A model generated the notes under the pieces. That model worked only from the letters and a program-made list of their open reading frames with translations, had not been told where the DNA came from and did no database searches. Of a DNA stretch of 64,000 bases, positions 37,969 through 47,745 are shown in pieces. The position numbers and the translations under genes are program-made. The stretch is taken from NCBI GenBank assembly GCA_913041495.1, contig CAJWHT010000003.1:1-64000 (forward strand), written 5' to 3'. Source of the stretch: an uncultured Desulfobacteraceae bacterium. GTDB taxonomy: Bacteria > Desulfobacterota > Desulfobacteria > Desulfobacterales > Desulfobacteraceae. How positions within the stretch are numbered: the stretch's first letter is position 1; the number at the start of each line of letters is the position of its first letter.

Positions 37969-38075
37969 GTGCGAGTGCAGCATCGACCCAACCTAGCTGT
38001 CTTGTGGGTGACCCAGGTGAAAGACCGTTGCCAGCGGCCGTGAAGCTATTGCCCTTGGGGGGCGATTGGGGTATG
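37969..38075 (+). other. Structured-RNA-like segment, possible group II intron 5' remnant
   Basis: Begins GUGCG and contains ccaacctagctgtcttgtgggtgacccaggtgaaagacc; non-coding appearance upstream of marR. Confidence 0.3.
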
Positions 38076-38111
38076 TTGTCCGTGAACAAACGCAGATTGA
38101 AAGGACGGGCA

Positions 38112-38615
38112 GTGAATCAATCCATTGCTGAAGAAAGATGCCGGGAGCTTTTGGTTTCCTTAAGAAAAATCATCCAGGCCGTTGATATTCATTCCAGAAT
38201 GTTGAACAAGCGGTTCGGGCTGACCGGACCCCAGTTGATCGTGCTTCAGGAGATATCGGCCCAGGCCGGCATATCCATTACGCCATTGTCGCGGGTGACC
38301 AGCCTGAGCCAGGCCACGGTCACCGATATCACCAAGCGCCTGGAATCAAAAGGCTACATCCAAAGAAAAAAACGTGAGGATGATAAACGGGCGGTCAGTC
38401 TTTTTCTGACGGCATCCGGGGAAGCGATGATCAAAGAGTTGCCGCCCCTGCTTCAGGAAAAATTCACCGAGCGGTTTTCCGGCCTGGAGAATTGGGAGCA
38501 GATGATGATCCTCAGCGCCTTTGAGCGGGTGGTCAGTTTGATGGCCGCAGAACAGATTGATGCCTCTCCTGTGCTTGTCACAGGGCCGATTCAAAATGAC
38601 GGAGCCGCTTCCTAA
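38112..38615 (+). CDS. MarR-family transcriptional regulator
   Basis: winged-HTH SITPLSRVTSLSQATVTDITKRLESKGYIQRKKREDDKRAVSLFLT; start uncertain (38004, 38073 or GTG at 38112). Confidence 0.88.
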   Translation: MNQSIAEERCRELLVSLRKIIQAVDIHSRMLNKRFGLTGPQLIVLQEISAQAGISITPLSRVTSLSQATVTDITKRLESKGYIQRKKREDDKRAVSLFLTASGEAMIKELPPLLQEKFTERFSGLENWEQMMILSAFERVVSLMAAEQIDASPVLVTGPIQNDGAAS

Positions 38616-38641
38616 AGTGTTTGCAGGCGGCCATAACCTTA

Positions 38642-39307
38642 TCAGTCTTCCACCTCAAGGTTGTTGTCAACGCCGGTGACGCCAAGGGTGAAACGGGCGG
38701 CATCAGCGGCCTCTTTAAAGGCGCGTTTATCAGGGACGGTCCCTGAAAGGGAAACCAGGCCATTGTTGACTGACACGGTGATTCCGTCGATGTCGAATTT
38801 TAGATTCCGTTTCATCACTTCAAGAATATAGGCGGCAATGGACTGGTCCTGGGTCTTTTCCGAAGGGACAACGGCCAGGTTGTTTTCCACGATCATTACC
38901 CCGCGCAGTTCTCCGGTCAGGCGTTCTGCCTTTTCTTTCTTCCAGAAGGTATCCACGGAGCCGTTCAGCCTGACGATGCCGTTTTCCACTTCAACGGTGA
39001 TGTCGCTGGATTCAAGATCCGGATTCCAGGCCAGTACACTCACCGCCCGGCAATGGACATCTTCATCCATGAGGGTTTCCACCTCATCCGGATATTTAAC
39101 CCGCAGATTATTTTCGATTTTTTTGACACCTTTGACATCCCAGGTTTCGGTGATGGCTGAAATCTGTGCCGCATAGTTGGTGACTGTTCCGCTTAGGGTG
39201 ACCCGCCCGCCGTTTACTTCAATTTTTATATCTGATGCGTCTACGCTGCTGTTCCAAAACAGGTTATCCACAATGTCTTTTTTAATGTGTTCGTCGGTTC
39301 TTAACAC
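38642..39307 (-). CDS. BON-domain (OsmY-like) protein with three BON repeats
   Basis: Three copies of the V.V.NG.V.LSG.V pattern. Confidence 0.92.
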   Translation of the reverse strand: MLRTDEHIKKDIVDNLFWNSSVDASDIKIEVNGGRVTLSGTVTNYAAQISAITETWDVKGVKKIENNLRVKYPDEVETLMDEDVHCRAVSVLAWNPDLESSDITVEVENGIVRLNGSVDTFWKKEKAERLTGELRGVMIVENNLAVVPSEKTQDQSIAAYILEVMKRNLKFDIDGITVSVNNGLVSLSGTVPDKRAFKEAADAARFTLGVTGVDNNLEVED

Positions 39308-39426
39308 GGGTCCTCCTTTTTTTAAATGCGAAAATATGTATCGATATCAATGCACATTATTGGTTATAATATAATGATAATTAGCATGTTTTCAAGGTTA
39401 TCAGTCGAAGTCACACCTGTATGTGC

Positions 39427-39455
39427 TTGACAAAATGTATCGAATACGATATAAA
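39427..39455 (+). promoter_or_regulatory. Sigma70-type promoter of the NAGGN operon
   Basis: TTGACA-N17-TATAAA with dyad ATGTATCGAATACGATAT in the spacer. Confidence 0.7.
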
Positions 39456-39581
39456 TCTGACGTGTTCTTTTTACAAATTTGATCTCTCTTGGGCCCCCCA
39501 GCCCGATGAATAGGGGAAGATCAATGCAATTCCAAACGTATATATAGCTAAACTTTTAACAAACCATGAATAGGTGAAATT

Positions 39582-41354
39582 ATGTGTGGTATTTGTGGTG
39601 AACTGGTATTTGACGGTCACCCTCTGGACGATGAGCAAATGAAACGAATGACCGGTAAAATGGCCAGGCGCGGGCCTGACCATGAGGCCGTGCAGCGGGC
39701 CGGCCGTGCCACTTTCGGCCATCGCAGGCTGAAAATCATTGATCTTTCCGACGCCTCCAACCAGCCGTTTGTGGATCCGGATCTGGATTTGATGCTGGTG
39801 TTCAACGGTGCCATCTATAATTATAAAGAGCTGAGAACCCAATTGAGACAAGCCGGTTACAGGTTTTACTCCGACGGGGATACAGAGGTCATTGTAAAGG
39901 CTTACCATGCATGGGGAGAGGCCTGTGTGGAAAAGTTCAACGGCATGTTCGCCTTTGTCATCTATGACGGCCGCAATGATACCGCTTTCATGGCAAGGGA
40001 CCGTCTTGGCATCAAACCGCTCTACTATGTCAAGGACGGCAGCCGCCTGATATTTGCCTCCTCCCTGCCGGCCCTTCTTGAAACCGGTACGGTTGATACG
40101 CATCTGTCTTCCCGGGCACTTCACCATTACATGTCATTTCATGCCGTGGTACCCGCCCCTTACACCCTGATCCGGGATGTGAAAAAGCTGCCGCCGGCAA
40201 CGACAATGACCGTTAAAAGCAGCGGCGAAACGGTTGCCCGGACCTATTGGGAGTTGGAGTTCATCCGGGACAGGGAAGAGGATACCTATGGGTTCGAGGA
40301 TTGGAAGCGCCTGGTGTCTGACGCCCTGATGAAGGCGGTACGCCGCCGCCTGGTGGCGGATGTGCCTGTGGGCGTGCTCTTATCCGGCGGCCTGGATTCC
40401 AGCCTGATTGTCGGGCTTCTGGCTGAGGCCGGACAGAAGGATTTGAAGACATTTTCCATCGGTTTTGAAAGTGTGGGCGGTGAACGGGGGGATGAGTTTA
40501 AATATTCCGACATCATCGCCGACCATTTCGGGACGGACCATCATAAAATCCGGGTGGATTCCCGCCAGGTCCTCCCCAACCTGCCGGATTGCGTCAGGGC
40601 CATGAGTGAGCCCATGGTTTCCCACGATTGTATCGGGTTTTACCTGCTCAGCAAGGTGGTTGCCGACCACGTCAAGGTGGTCCAGAGCGGGCAGGGGGCC
40701 GATGAGATTTTTGGCGGTTACCACTGGTATCCGCCCATGATGGAAAGCCACGACCCGGCCGCGGATTACAGGAATGTTTTTTGTGACCGCACCCATGAAG
40801 AGTTCTGCGAAATCGTCCATGAGCAATACGCCGGCCAGGATTTCAGTCGGGAATTCATAGAACAGCAGTTTGCGGCACCCGGTGCCCGGATGAGCGTGGA
40901 TAAAGCCCTGCGCATGGACGCCACCGTCATGCTGGTGGATGATCCGGTAAAGCGGGTGGACAATATGACCATGGCCTGGAGCCTTGAAGCCAGGGTGCCT
41001 TTCCTGGATCACGAGCTGGTGGAACTGGCTGCAAAGATTCCACCGGAATTCAAGGTGGGGCACGGCGGAAAACATATCCTGAAAGAGGCGGCAAGGGATG
41101 TGATTCCGGCGGATGTCATCGACAGGCCCAAGGGCTATTTTCCTGTGCCGGCACTCAAATACATCCGGGGAGCCTATTTCGATTTTGTGAAAGATATCGT
41201 CAAAAGCCCGGCCTGCCGGGAGCGAAAGATCATCCGGCCGGAATATATCGATCTGTTGCTGGCATCGCCGGAAGACCATATTACTCCCCTGCGGGGATCA
41301 AAGCTCTGGCAGGTGGCATTGATGGAATTCTGGATGCAGAAACACGGTCTGTAA
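39582..41354 (+). CDS. asnO: N-acetylglutaminylglutamine amidotransferase (NAGGN osmolyte pathway, asparagine synthase family)
   Basis: MCGICGELVFDGHPLDDEQMKRM, LLSGGLDSSLIVGLLAE; followed by ngg and M42 genes. Confidence 0.92.
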   Translation: MCGICGELVFDGHPLDDEQMKRMTGKMARRGPDHEAVQRAGRATFGHRRLKIIDLSDASNQPFVDPDLDLMLVFNGAIYNYKELRTQLRQAGYRFYSDGDTEVIVKAYHAWGEACVEKFNGMFAFVIYDGRNDTAFMARDRLGIKPLYYVKDGSRLIFASSLPALLETGTVDTHLSSRALHHYMSFHAVVPAPYTLIRDVKKLPPATTMTVKSSGETVARTYWELEFIRDREEDTYGFEDWKRLVSDALMKAVRRRLVADVPVGVLLSGGLDSSLIVGLLAEAGQKDLKTFSIGFESVGGERGDEFKYSDIIADHFGTDHHKIRVDSRQVLPNLPDCVRAMSEPMVSHDCIGFYLLSKVVADHVKVVQSGQGADEIFGGYHWYPPMMESHDPAADYRNVFCDRTHEEFCEIVHEQYAGQDFSREFIEQQFAAPGARMSVDKALRMDATVMLVDDPVKRVDNMTMAWSLEARVPFLDHELVELAAKIPPEFKVGHGGKHILKEAARDVIPADVIDRPKGYFPVPALKYIRGAYFDFVKDIVKSPACRERKIIRPEYIDLLLASPEDHITPLRGSKLWQVALMEFWMQKHGL

Positions 41355-41371
41355 CCCAAGGGAGAACGATC

Positions 41372-43126
41372 ATGGACAAGTCAAAACACAGAGACAAGTC
41401 AAAACACAGAATAGAAAAAGGGTACGGCCAGTCCCTGAGAAACTGGGAGAAGATGGAGAATCCCAAAACCAAAGGGATGCGGCCGGATGCTTTTGCGGAA
41501 ATGGGATGGGGCCGTTTGGTATTCGGCCATACCTTTGAAACCAACGAGAAAATCGTGACCGCCATGTGTTCCCACGGACGAGACTCCCGTGATATTGCCA
41601 TGTACGTCATCGATCCCCACGTGATTATCGCCAAGGCGCCGGACAAGTTGTTTCTGGACCCCTCCCACACCTTCAGGCTCTGGAATTATGACTACCGTTT
41701 TGACAACAGTGAATGCAACCGGGTTATCACTATACAGCGGCTCTCCGGTGAAGACGAGGCGGCCCAGGTGAACCGGATCTACGCCAAATGCCATATGAAG
41801 GGTGCGGATCCAGGCTTTCTGCTGGACAAGCGGGCTACGAGGCTGCGCACCTATCTTGTGGCAAAGCTTTCCGATACCGGTGAGGTGGTGGGAACCGTCA
41901 CCGGCGTAGATCATGTGGAAGCCTTTAATGATCCTGAAAACGGGGCCAGCCTATGGTCCCTTGCCGTGGATCCCCAGGCCGGTGTTCCCGGGGTGGGCAG
42001 TGCTTTGGTCCGTCACCTGGCGGCCCATTATTTCACTAAGGGCAGGTCGTTTATCGATGCCAGCGTGATGCATGACAACCAAAGTGCCATCACCCTGTAT
42101 GAAAAACTGAAGTTCCAGCGGGTGCCGGTATTTTGCATCAAGCGGAAAAATTCTATCAATGAAACCCTCTATGTGCCGAACCATGAAACGGTGCAACAGA
42201 TGAACCCCTATGCCAGGCTTATTGCGGATGAGGCTAAGCGGCGCGGGATTCTCGTGGATGTGGTGGATGCGGAGTACGGGCTTTTCACCCTGAGCCTGGG
42301 TAGCCGGTCCGTCACCTGCCGGGAATCTTTGTCCGAGATGACTTCGGCCGTTGCCATGACCAAATGTGACGATAAGCGGCTGACCCGGAAGCTGGTTGCA
42401 GAAGCCGGCATACGGGCGCCTGAACAGATCCGGCATTCGGATATGGCCGCCTCTCTTTTGTTTATGGAAAAGCAGGGCCGGGTGGTGGTCAAACCGGCCA
42501 GGGGCGAGCAGGGGGCCGGGATCAGTGTGGATATTTCAAACCCTGAAGAACTGGAAGCCGCAATCGCCAATGCCGCGGAGGTCTGTTCGGATGTCCTGCT
42601 TGAAACCTATGTCCAAGGAGACGACCTGCGAATTATTGTCATCAACCACGAGTTGGTGGCAGCCGCTGTCCGGCGGCCGCCGGGCATCACCGGTACCGGT
42701 GAACATACCATCCGGGAGCTGATCGAAAAACATAACCGCCGGCGGATGGCCGCCACAGGCGGTGAAAGCCGTATCCCCGACGATGACGAGACGGTGAGAT
42801 GCCTGAAAATGGAAGGGGTGGATTACGATACCGTCCTTGAAAAAGGGCGGACCGTCGTGGTCCGGAAAACGGCCAACCTCCATACCGGGGGCACGATTCA
42901 CGATGTCACCGATGACATATCGCAAACCCTCAAGGATGCCGCGGTTACCGTCAGCCAGGCCCTGGATATCCCGGTGACCGGCCTTGACTTCATGGTGCCG
43001 GACATCGGCGGCGATGACTACGCCTTTATCGAAGCCAACGAACGGCCCGGCCTTGCCAACCACGAACCCCAGCCCACGGCGGAACGCTTTATCGACCTGT
43101 TATTTCCTGAAACTGTTGCGGAGTAG
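41372..43126 (+). CDS. ngg: N-acetylglutaminylglutamine synthetase (GNAT + ATP-grasp)
   Basis: N-terminal GNAT region (SLAVDPQAGVPGVGSALVRHLAAH) plus ATP-grasp (GRVVVKPARGEQGAGISVDI). Confidence 0.92.
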   Translation: MDKSKHRDKSKHRIEKGYGQSLRNWEKMENPKTKGMRPDAFAEMGWGRLVFGHTFETNEKIVTAMCSHGRDSRDIAMYVIDPHVIIAKAPDKLFLDPSHTFRLWNYDYRFDNSECNRVITIQRLSGEDEAAQVNRIYAKCHMKGADPGFLLDKRATRLRTYLVAKLSDTGEVVGTVTGVDHVEAFNDPENGASLWSLAVDPQAGVPGVGSALVRHLAAHYFTKGRSFIDASVMHDNQSAITLYEKLKFQRVPVFCIKRKNSINETLYVPNHETVQQMNPYARLIADEAKRRGILVDVVDAEYGLFTLSLGSRSVTCRESLSEMTSAVAMTKCDDKRLTRKLVAEAGIRAPEQIRHSDMAASLLFMEKQGRVVVKPARGEQGAGISVDISNPEELEAAIANAAEVCSDVLLETYVQGDDLRIIVINHELVAAAVRRPPGITGTGEHTIRELIEKHNRRRMAATGGESRIPDDDETVRCLKMEGVDYDTVLEKGRTVVVRKTANLHTGGTIHDVTDDISQTLKDAAVTVSQALDIPVTGLDFMVPDIGGDDYAFIEANERPGLANHEPQPTAERFIDLLFPETVAE

Positions 43127-43130
43127 TGCT

Positions 43131-44303
43131 TTGAAAAAGAAGAATTTGAAGACCAAAACGTTAAATACAAAGACGTTGAAAATCGATGAATCCTATCTGA
43201 TCGAGCAGTTGATTTCATTGCTCAGGATTCCCAGTCCTTCCGGATATACGGACCAGGTCGTTCATTATGTGTGCGAGGAACTGGAAGCATTGAGCATACC
43301 CTATAACGTCACACGTCGCGGGGCGATCCGGGCCACCCTTGCCGGGGAGGGGGGACCCCTGGACCGCGCCGTCTGCGTTCATTTGGATACGCTGGGAGCC
43401 ATGGTCAGCCGGCTGAAGTCCAACGGCCGGCTGGCCGTCCGCCCCATTGGCACCTGGTCAAGCCGGTTTGCCGAAGGGGCACGGGTGACGGTATTCACCG
43501 AGGACAAAAAGTTTCGGGGAACCATTTTACCCTTGAAGGCCTCCGGTCATGTCTACGGTGACAGTGTGGACACCCAGAAGGTGTCCTGGGACCAGGTGGA
43601 GGTCCGGGTGGATGTGCGCAGCCAAGGGCGGGAGGATCTGGAACGTTTCGGTTTTTCCCCGGGGGATTATATCGCCGTGGATCCCTGTCCTGAAATTGAT
43701 CCGGATGAAGGGTTTATCAACTCCCGCCACCTGGACAACAAGGCGGGAGCCGCCATTCTGCTGGCCGTTGCCAGGGCCATTCGCGATGATGCCGCCGCAC
43801 TTCCCGTGGACTGCCATCTTTTGTTCACCATCAACGAGGAGATCGGCGTGGGCGCAACGGAAGTGTTGTACAGCGACATCACTGAAATGATCGTTATCGA
43901 TTCCGCCATGACCGCCCCCCGCCAGAGTTCCACCGAACTTGACGCCACCCTGGTGATGATGGACCAGTCCGGCCCCTTCGACTACCATCTCAACAGGAAA
44001 CTGGTCCGGCTGTGCCGGGACAATGATATCTCTTTTAAAAAAGATCTCTTTGAATTCTACCGGTCGGACGCCGCTTCCGCCATTGAAGCGGGAAGCGACA
44101 TCAGAACCGCCCTGGTGGGGTTCGGGGTGGACGCCTCCCACGGGTACGAGCGCACCCACCTGTCCGGACTCAAAGAGGTGGCAAAGCTGATACAGGCCTA
44201 TATCCGCAGCGAGCCCACCTTTGACAGGGATAAAAATGAGATGGGCCCCATCAAAGGCTTCCCCCACCAGCCCACCCGGGGCACCATCAGTATCGAGACC
44301 TGA
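43131..44303 (+). CDS. NAGGN-system M42-family peptidase
   Basis: HLDTLGAMV, NSRHLDNKAGAAILLAVARAI, TINEEIGVGATEVL; start codon uncertain (TTG near 43131). Confidence 0.88.
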   Translation: MKKKNLKTKTLNTKTLKIDESYLIEQLISLLRIPSPSGYTDQVVHYVCEELEALSIPYNVTRRGAIRATLAGEGGPLDRAVCVHLDTLGAMVSRLKSNGRLAVRPIGTWSSRFAEGARVTVFTEDKKFRGTILPLKASGHVYGDSVDTQKVSWDQVEVRVDVRSQGREDLERFGFSPGDYIAVDPCPEIDPDEGFINSRHLDNKAGAAILLAVARAIRDDAAALPVDCHLLFTINEEIGVGATEVLYSDITEMIVIDSAMTAPRQSSTELDATLVMMDQSGPFDYHLNRKLVRLCRDNDISFKKDLFEFYRSDAASAIEAGSDIRTALVGFGVDASHGYERTHLSGLKEVAKLIQAYIRSEPTFDRDKNEMGPIKGFPHQPTRGTISIET

Positions 44304-44333
44304 TGACAACCCGGGTAAAAAAGCCAAAAAGCT

Positions 44334-44368
44334 GCAGCCGCGAAACCTGTGACGCGTTTCGCGGCTGC
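44334..44368. terminator. Bidirectional terminator-like hairpin between convergent genes
   Basis: GCAGCCGCGAAAC-ctgtgacgc-GTTTCGCGGCTGC (13 bp perfect), no U-tract. Confidence 0.6.
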
Positions 44369-44416
44369 CGCTGCAAGGGTTAAAAGATGGTGGGATTTGC
44401 TCAAATCCAAGGGATC

Positions 44417-46324
44417 TTAAGCCACTTCAGAGTATTCGGCATCTACAATGTCGTCATCATCACCGGAAGGTTTCCCTTTTGAGCCGTTGGGCTGCGCTGC
44501 GGCCTGACCTGTGCCCGATGCCTGCTGATAGGCGGCCTGGCTAAGGGTGTGCAGCGCCTGGGTCAACGCCTCGGATGCTGACTTGATGCCGGATATGTCA
44601 TTCTGGTTTACCGCCTGATTGACATTTTGGACCAGGGTCTGAACCTGGCTTCGGGTCGCAGAATCTGTCGCGGCACCCGAATCGGCCAGGAGTTTTTCCG
44701 CACGGTACACCAGGTGTTCGGCCTCATTTCTGGCCGTGATCAGCTCTTTTTTACGACGGTCCTCGCCGGCATTGCGTTCCGCATCCTTGATCATTGCGTC
44801 AATCTCATCTTTAGAAAGTCCCGAAGATGCGGTGATGCGGATGGACTGCTCTTTGCCGGTTGCCTTGTCTTTGGCGGATACGCTGACAATGCCGTCGGCA
44901 TCTATGTCGAAGCTGACCTCGATCTGTGGGGTTCCCCTGGGAGCCGGGGCAATATCCGTCAGTTCAAAGCGGCCCAGACTCTTATTGTCCGAGGCCATCT
45001 CCCGTTCTCCCTGAAGGACGTGCACGGTAACTGCGGGCTGGTTGTCCTCGGCCGTTGAAAAGACTTCGCTTTTCTGCACCGGAATGGTGGTGTTCTTTTC
45101 GATGAGTTTTGTCATGACGCCCCCGAGGGTTTCGATACCCAAGGAGAGCGGCGTGACGTCCAGCAGGAGCACATCATCAAGATCCCCTTTGAGGATGCCG
45201 CCCTGAATGGCAGCGCCTAAGGCCACCACTTCGTCTGGGTTGACGCCTTTATCCGGGGTTCTGCCGAATAGTTTTTCCACCCGGGCCTGGACCGCAGGCA
45301 TACGGGTCATGCCGCCCACCAGGATGACACGTCCGATGTCGGACATACGCATACCTGCATCTTTTACCGCTGTTTCACAAGGGGCGCCCAGGCGGTCCAG
45401 CAGGTCGGCCACCAGGGATTCCAGCCTGGCGCGGGTCAGCTTTACCGTTAGGTGTTTCGGGCCGGATGCATCTGCAGTGATAAAGGGCAGGTTGATGTCG
45501 GTTTCCATGGCGGCGGACAATTCCTTTTTGGCCTTTTCCGCAGCTTCCTTGAGCCGCTGGAGGGCCATGGTGTCCGATCTTAAGTCAATACCCTGTTCCT
45601 TTTTGAATTCATCCGCCAGGTAGTCCACGATTCTCAGGTCAAAGTCCTCTCCCCCCAGGTGGGTGTCCCCGTTGGTGGAGCGGACCTCAAATACCCCGTC
45701 GCCGATTTCCAGGATCGAGATGTCAAAGGTGCCGCCGCCCAGGTCAAATACGGCGATCTTTTCTTCGTCCTTCTTGTCAAGGCCGTAGGCCAGTGAGGCC
45801 GCTGTGGGCTCGTTGATGATGCGCAGGACGTTCAGCCCTGCAATTTTGCCGGCATCCTTGGTGGCCTGGCGCTGGCTGTCGTTGAAGTAGGCCGGAACGG
45901 TGATCACCGCATCCGTTACCTTTTCCCCCAGGTATTCTTCCGCTGTCTTTTTGATATGGGCCAGAATGAATGAGGAGATTTCAGTAGGGGAATGTTCGGA
46001 CCGGTTCAGCCGGACCGTTACCCCGCCGTTGGATGCCTTTTCGATCTTAAACGGCAGGACGGGAATATCGTTTTGCACCTCCGGTGCATCCCAGGGCCTG
46101 CCAATCAGGCGCTTGACGCCGAAAACCGTATTATCCGGGTTGGTCACGGCCTGGCGTTTGGCCGCCTGGCCCACCAGACGTTCGCCGTTGGCTGCCACGG
46201 CGACGACAGACGGTGTGGTGCGTCCGCCTTCCGGGTTTGTTATTATTTCGGGTTTACCGTTGGTTAGGACGGATACGCATGAGTTGGTCGTACCCAGGTC
46301 GATTCCGATAATTATATTTTGCAT
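44417..46324 (-). CDS. dnaK: Chaperone DnaK (Hsp70)
   Basis: [52 protein letters not shown]-terminus. Confidence 0.97.
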   Translation of the reverse strand: MQNIIIGIDLGTTNSCVSVLTNGKPEIITNPEGGRTTPSVVAVAANGERLVGQAAKRQAVTNPDNTVFGVKRLIGRPWDAPEVQNDIPVLPFKIEKASNGGVTVRLNRSEHSPTEISSFILAHIKKTAEEYLGEKVTDAVITVPAYFNDSQRQATKDAGKIAGLNVLRIINEPTAASLAYGLDKKDEEKIAVFDLGGGTFDISILEIGDGVFEVRSTNGDTHLGGEDFDLRIVDYLADEFKKEQGIDLRSDTMALQRLKEAAEKAKKELSAAMETDINLPFITADASGPKHLTVKLTRARLESLVADLLDRLGAPCETAVKDAGMRMSDIGRVILVGGMTRMPAVQARVEKLFGRTPDKGVNPDEVVALGAAIQGGILKGDLDDVLLLDVTPLSLGIETLGGVMTKLIEKNTTIPVQKSEVFSTAEDNQPAVTVHVLQGEREMASDNKSLGRFELTDIAPAPRGTPQIEVSFDIDADGIVSVSAKDKATGKEQSIRITASSGLSKDEIDAMIKDAERNAGEDRRKKELITARNEAEHLVYRAEKLLADSGAATDSATRSQVQTLVQNVNQAVNQNDISGIKSASEALTQALHTLSQAAYQQASGTGQAAAQPNGSKGKPSGDDDDIVDAEYSEVA

Positions 46325-46360
46325 GTCATACCTCCAAAGCTAAATGTTGTACGCAGCCCT

Positions 46361-46388
46361 AAGATATGACACAGCGCCGTTATGTCAA
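46361..46388 (-). promoter_or_regulatory. Sigma70-type promoter of dnaK
   Basis: Minus strand TTGACA-N16-TATCTT upstream of the ATG at 46324. Confidence 0.5.
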
Positions 46389-46446
46389 TATATTTATATT
46401 ACTTTTATTGTTTTTTGGGTTTACAGTAATGGAAAGATGATTTCTG

Positions 46447-47043
46447 TTAATTCAGTCCTTCCAACGCTTTCATAATCATCCCAAGTTCCGGGCGCACATT
46501 GATGTCTGACACGTGAATCCATCGGATGATCCCTTTCTTGTCCACCAGGATCAGTGCGCGGTCAGCCGTGCCGTCACTTCGGAGAACACCGTAAGTGTCG
46601 GCAACTTTTCCGTGGGGCCAAAAATCGCTGAGCACCTCAAACCAAAGGTCTCCCATCTCCCTTGTCCAGGCAAAGAGGGTGGGGATATTGTCCGTGGTGA
46701 TGCCAAGGAGAGTGGTATCCCGTTTTTCAAACAGGGGGCGGGCCAGGTTGTAGCCGGGCCACTGGTCGGAGCACACCGGGGTCCAGGCGGCAGGGACAAA
46801 GGAGATCAGTACGTTTTGCTTTCCTTTGAAGTCACTGAGGCTGACGGGTTTTCCGGATACGGCCCTGAGGGAGAAATCCGGTGCCATTTGGCCTTCGGAA
46901 ACCTTGAGGCGGCTGTCCACAGGTTTGAGCTGCCCCGGATTATATATTTTATCCCCGTAGATAAGCGAGGTCCCAAACAGTGCTGCTGGCAACAGCAAAA
47001 GTATTAAGGCCGGTATGACAAGGGATCGGATCATCGGTTTCAT
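46447..47043 (-). CDS. AhpC/TSA-family peroxiredoxin with N-terminal signal/anchor
   Basis: MAPDFSLRAVSGKPVSLSDFKGKQNVLISFVPAAWTPVCSDQ. Confidence 0.9.
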   Translation of the reverse strand: MKPMIRSLVIPALILLLLPAALFGTSLIYGDKIYNPGQLKPVDSRLKVSEGQMAPDFSLRAVSGKPVSLSDFKGKQNVLISFVPAAWTPVCSDQWPGYNLARPLFEKRDTTLLGITTDNIPTLFAWTREMGDLWFEVLSDFWPHGKVADTYGVLRSDGTADRALILVDKKGIIRWIHVSDINVRPELGMIMKALEGLN

Positions 47044-47612
47044 CTTTCCTCCCAGGCATCCAGTATTTTTTTAAAGAAAAGATCCGGGTCACCGATGTCA
47101 CCGGAATGGGTGAAAAAGACCCGGTGGCCCTGGGGAGCGTTCTGGTTCAAGGCAATAAAGAAGGGGGTACCCCTTTCCCCGATCTTTTTGTGGATTTTAA
47201 AACTGCCGTCACTGAACAAGGGGAAGGCAATCCCGTAGCTATCTTTGAAAACTTGCACTTCGTAGGCGGAATTGCCCGCACCGATCCCCATAAGACGGAT
47301 GTTTGGGGAACCGGCCGCACGTATCGCCTCAAAGAGTTCGTTTATTTTTGGGGCCTCCCGCTGGCAGATGGGGCAGTACATGGAAAAGATCTCGATGACC
47401 AGGATATCGGCCTTGACCTTATCCAGGGTAAATGTATCACCGAATTTAAGTCCCGGTTTAAATCCCAGGTACGACCGCTGGCCTGCATCCTCAGGTACGG
47501 GCAGGCGAAAGTCCAGGTTCAGGGGGGCGGCGGTGTCGGCAGCCCGGCCAGCCTTTGGCCCTGTAAAAACCACGCATATGGCCAATACAAATAATACGAT
47601 GATCCTGCGCAT
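47040..47612 (-). CDS. TlpA-like thioredoxin-fold periplasmic protein
   Basis: Signal peptide plus EIFSMYCPICQREAPKINEL (CPIC); start moved to 47612. Confidence 0.88.
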   Translation of the reverse strand: MRRIIVLFVLAICVVFTGPKAGRAADTAAPLNLDFRLPVPEDAGQRSYLGFKPGLKFGDTFTLDKVKADILVIEIFSMYCPICQREAPKINELFEAIRAAGSPNIRLMGIGAGNSAYEVQVFKDSYGIAFPLFSDGSFKIHKKIGERGTPFFIALNQNAPQGHRVFFTHSGDIGDPDLFFKKILDAWEER

Positions 47613-47649
47613 AGTTTGGGTTTCCTTGGTAAGGCCAATGGCCCTTATT

Positions 47650-47745
47650 TTATATGAAAGAACCAGATAGCTCTTTGAATTCTTCAGTGGTTTGTTGTGG
47701 GTGTGGCGCATGGCGTTCATGGGCGGCCCATGGCCGTTAATGAGA
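47650..47745. repeat. Dispersed intergenic repeat, copy B
   Basis: See copy A at 25233-25340; both include the stop codon of the upstream minus-strand gene in TAACGGCCATGGGCCGCCC. Confidence 0.75.
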
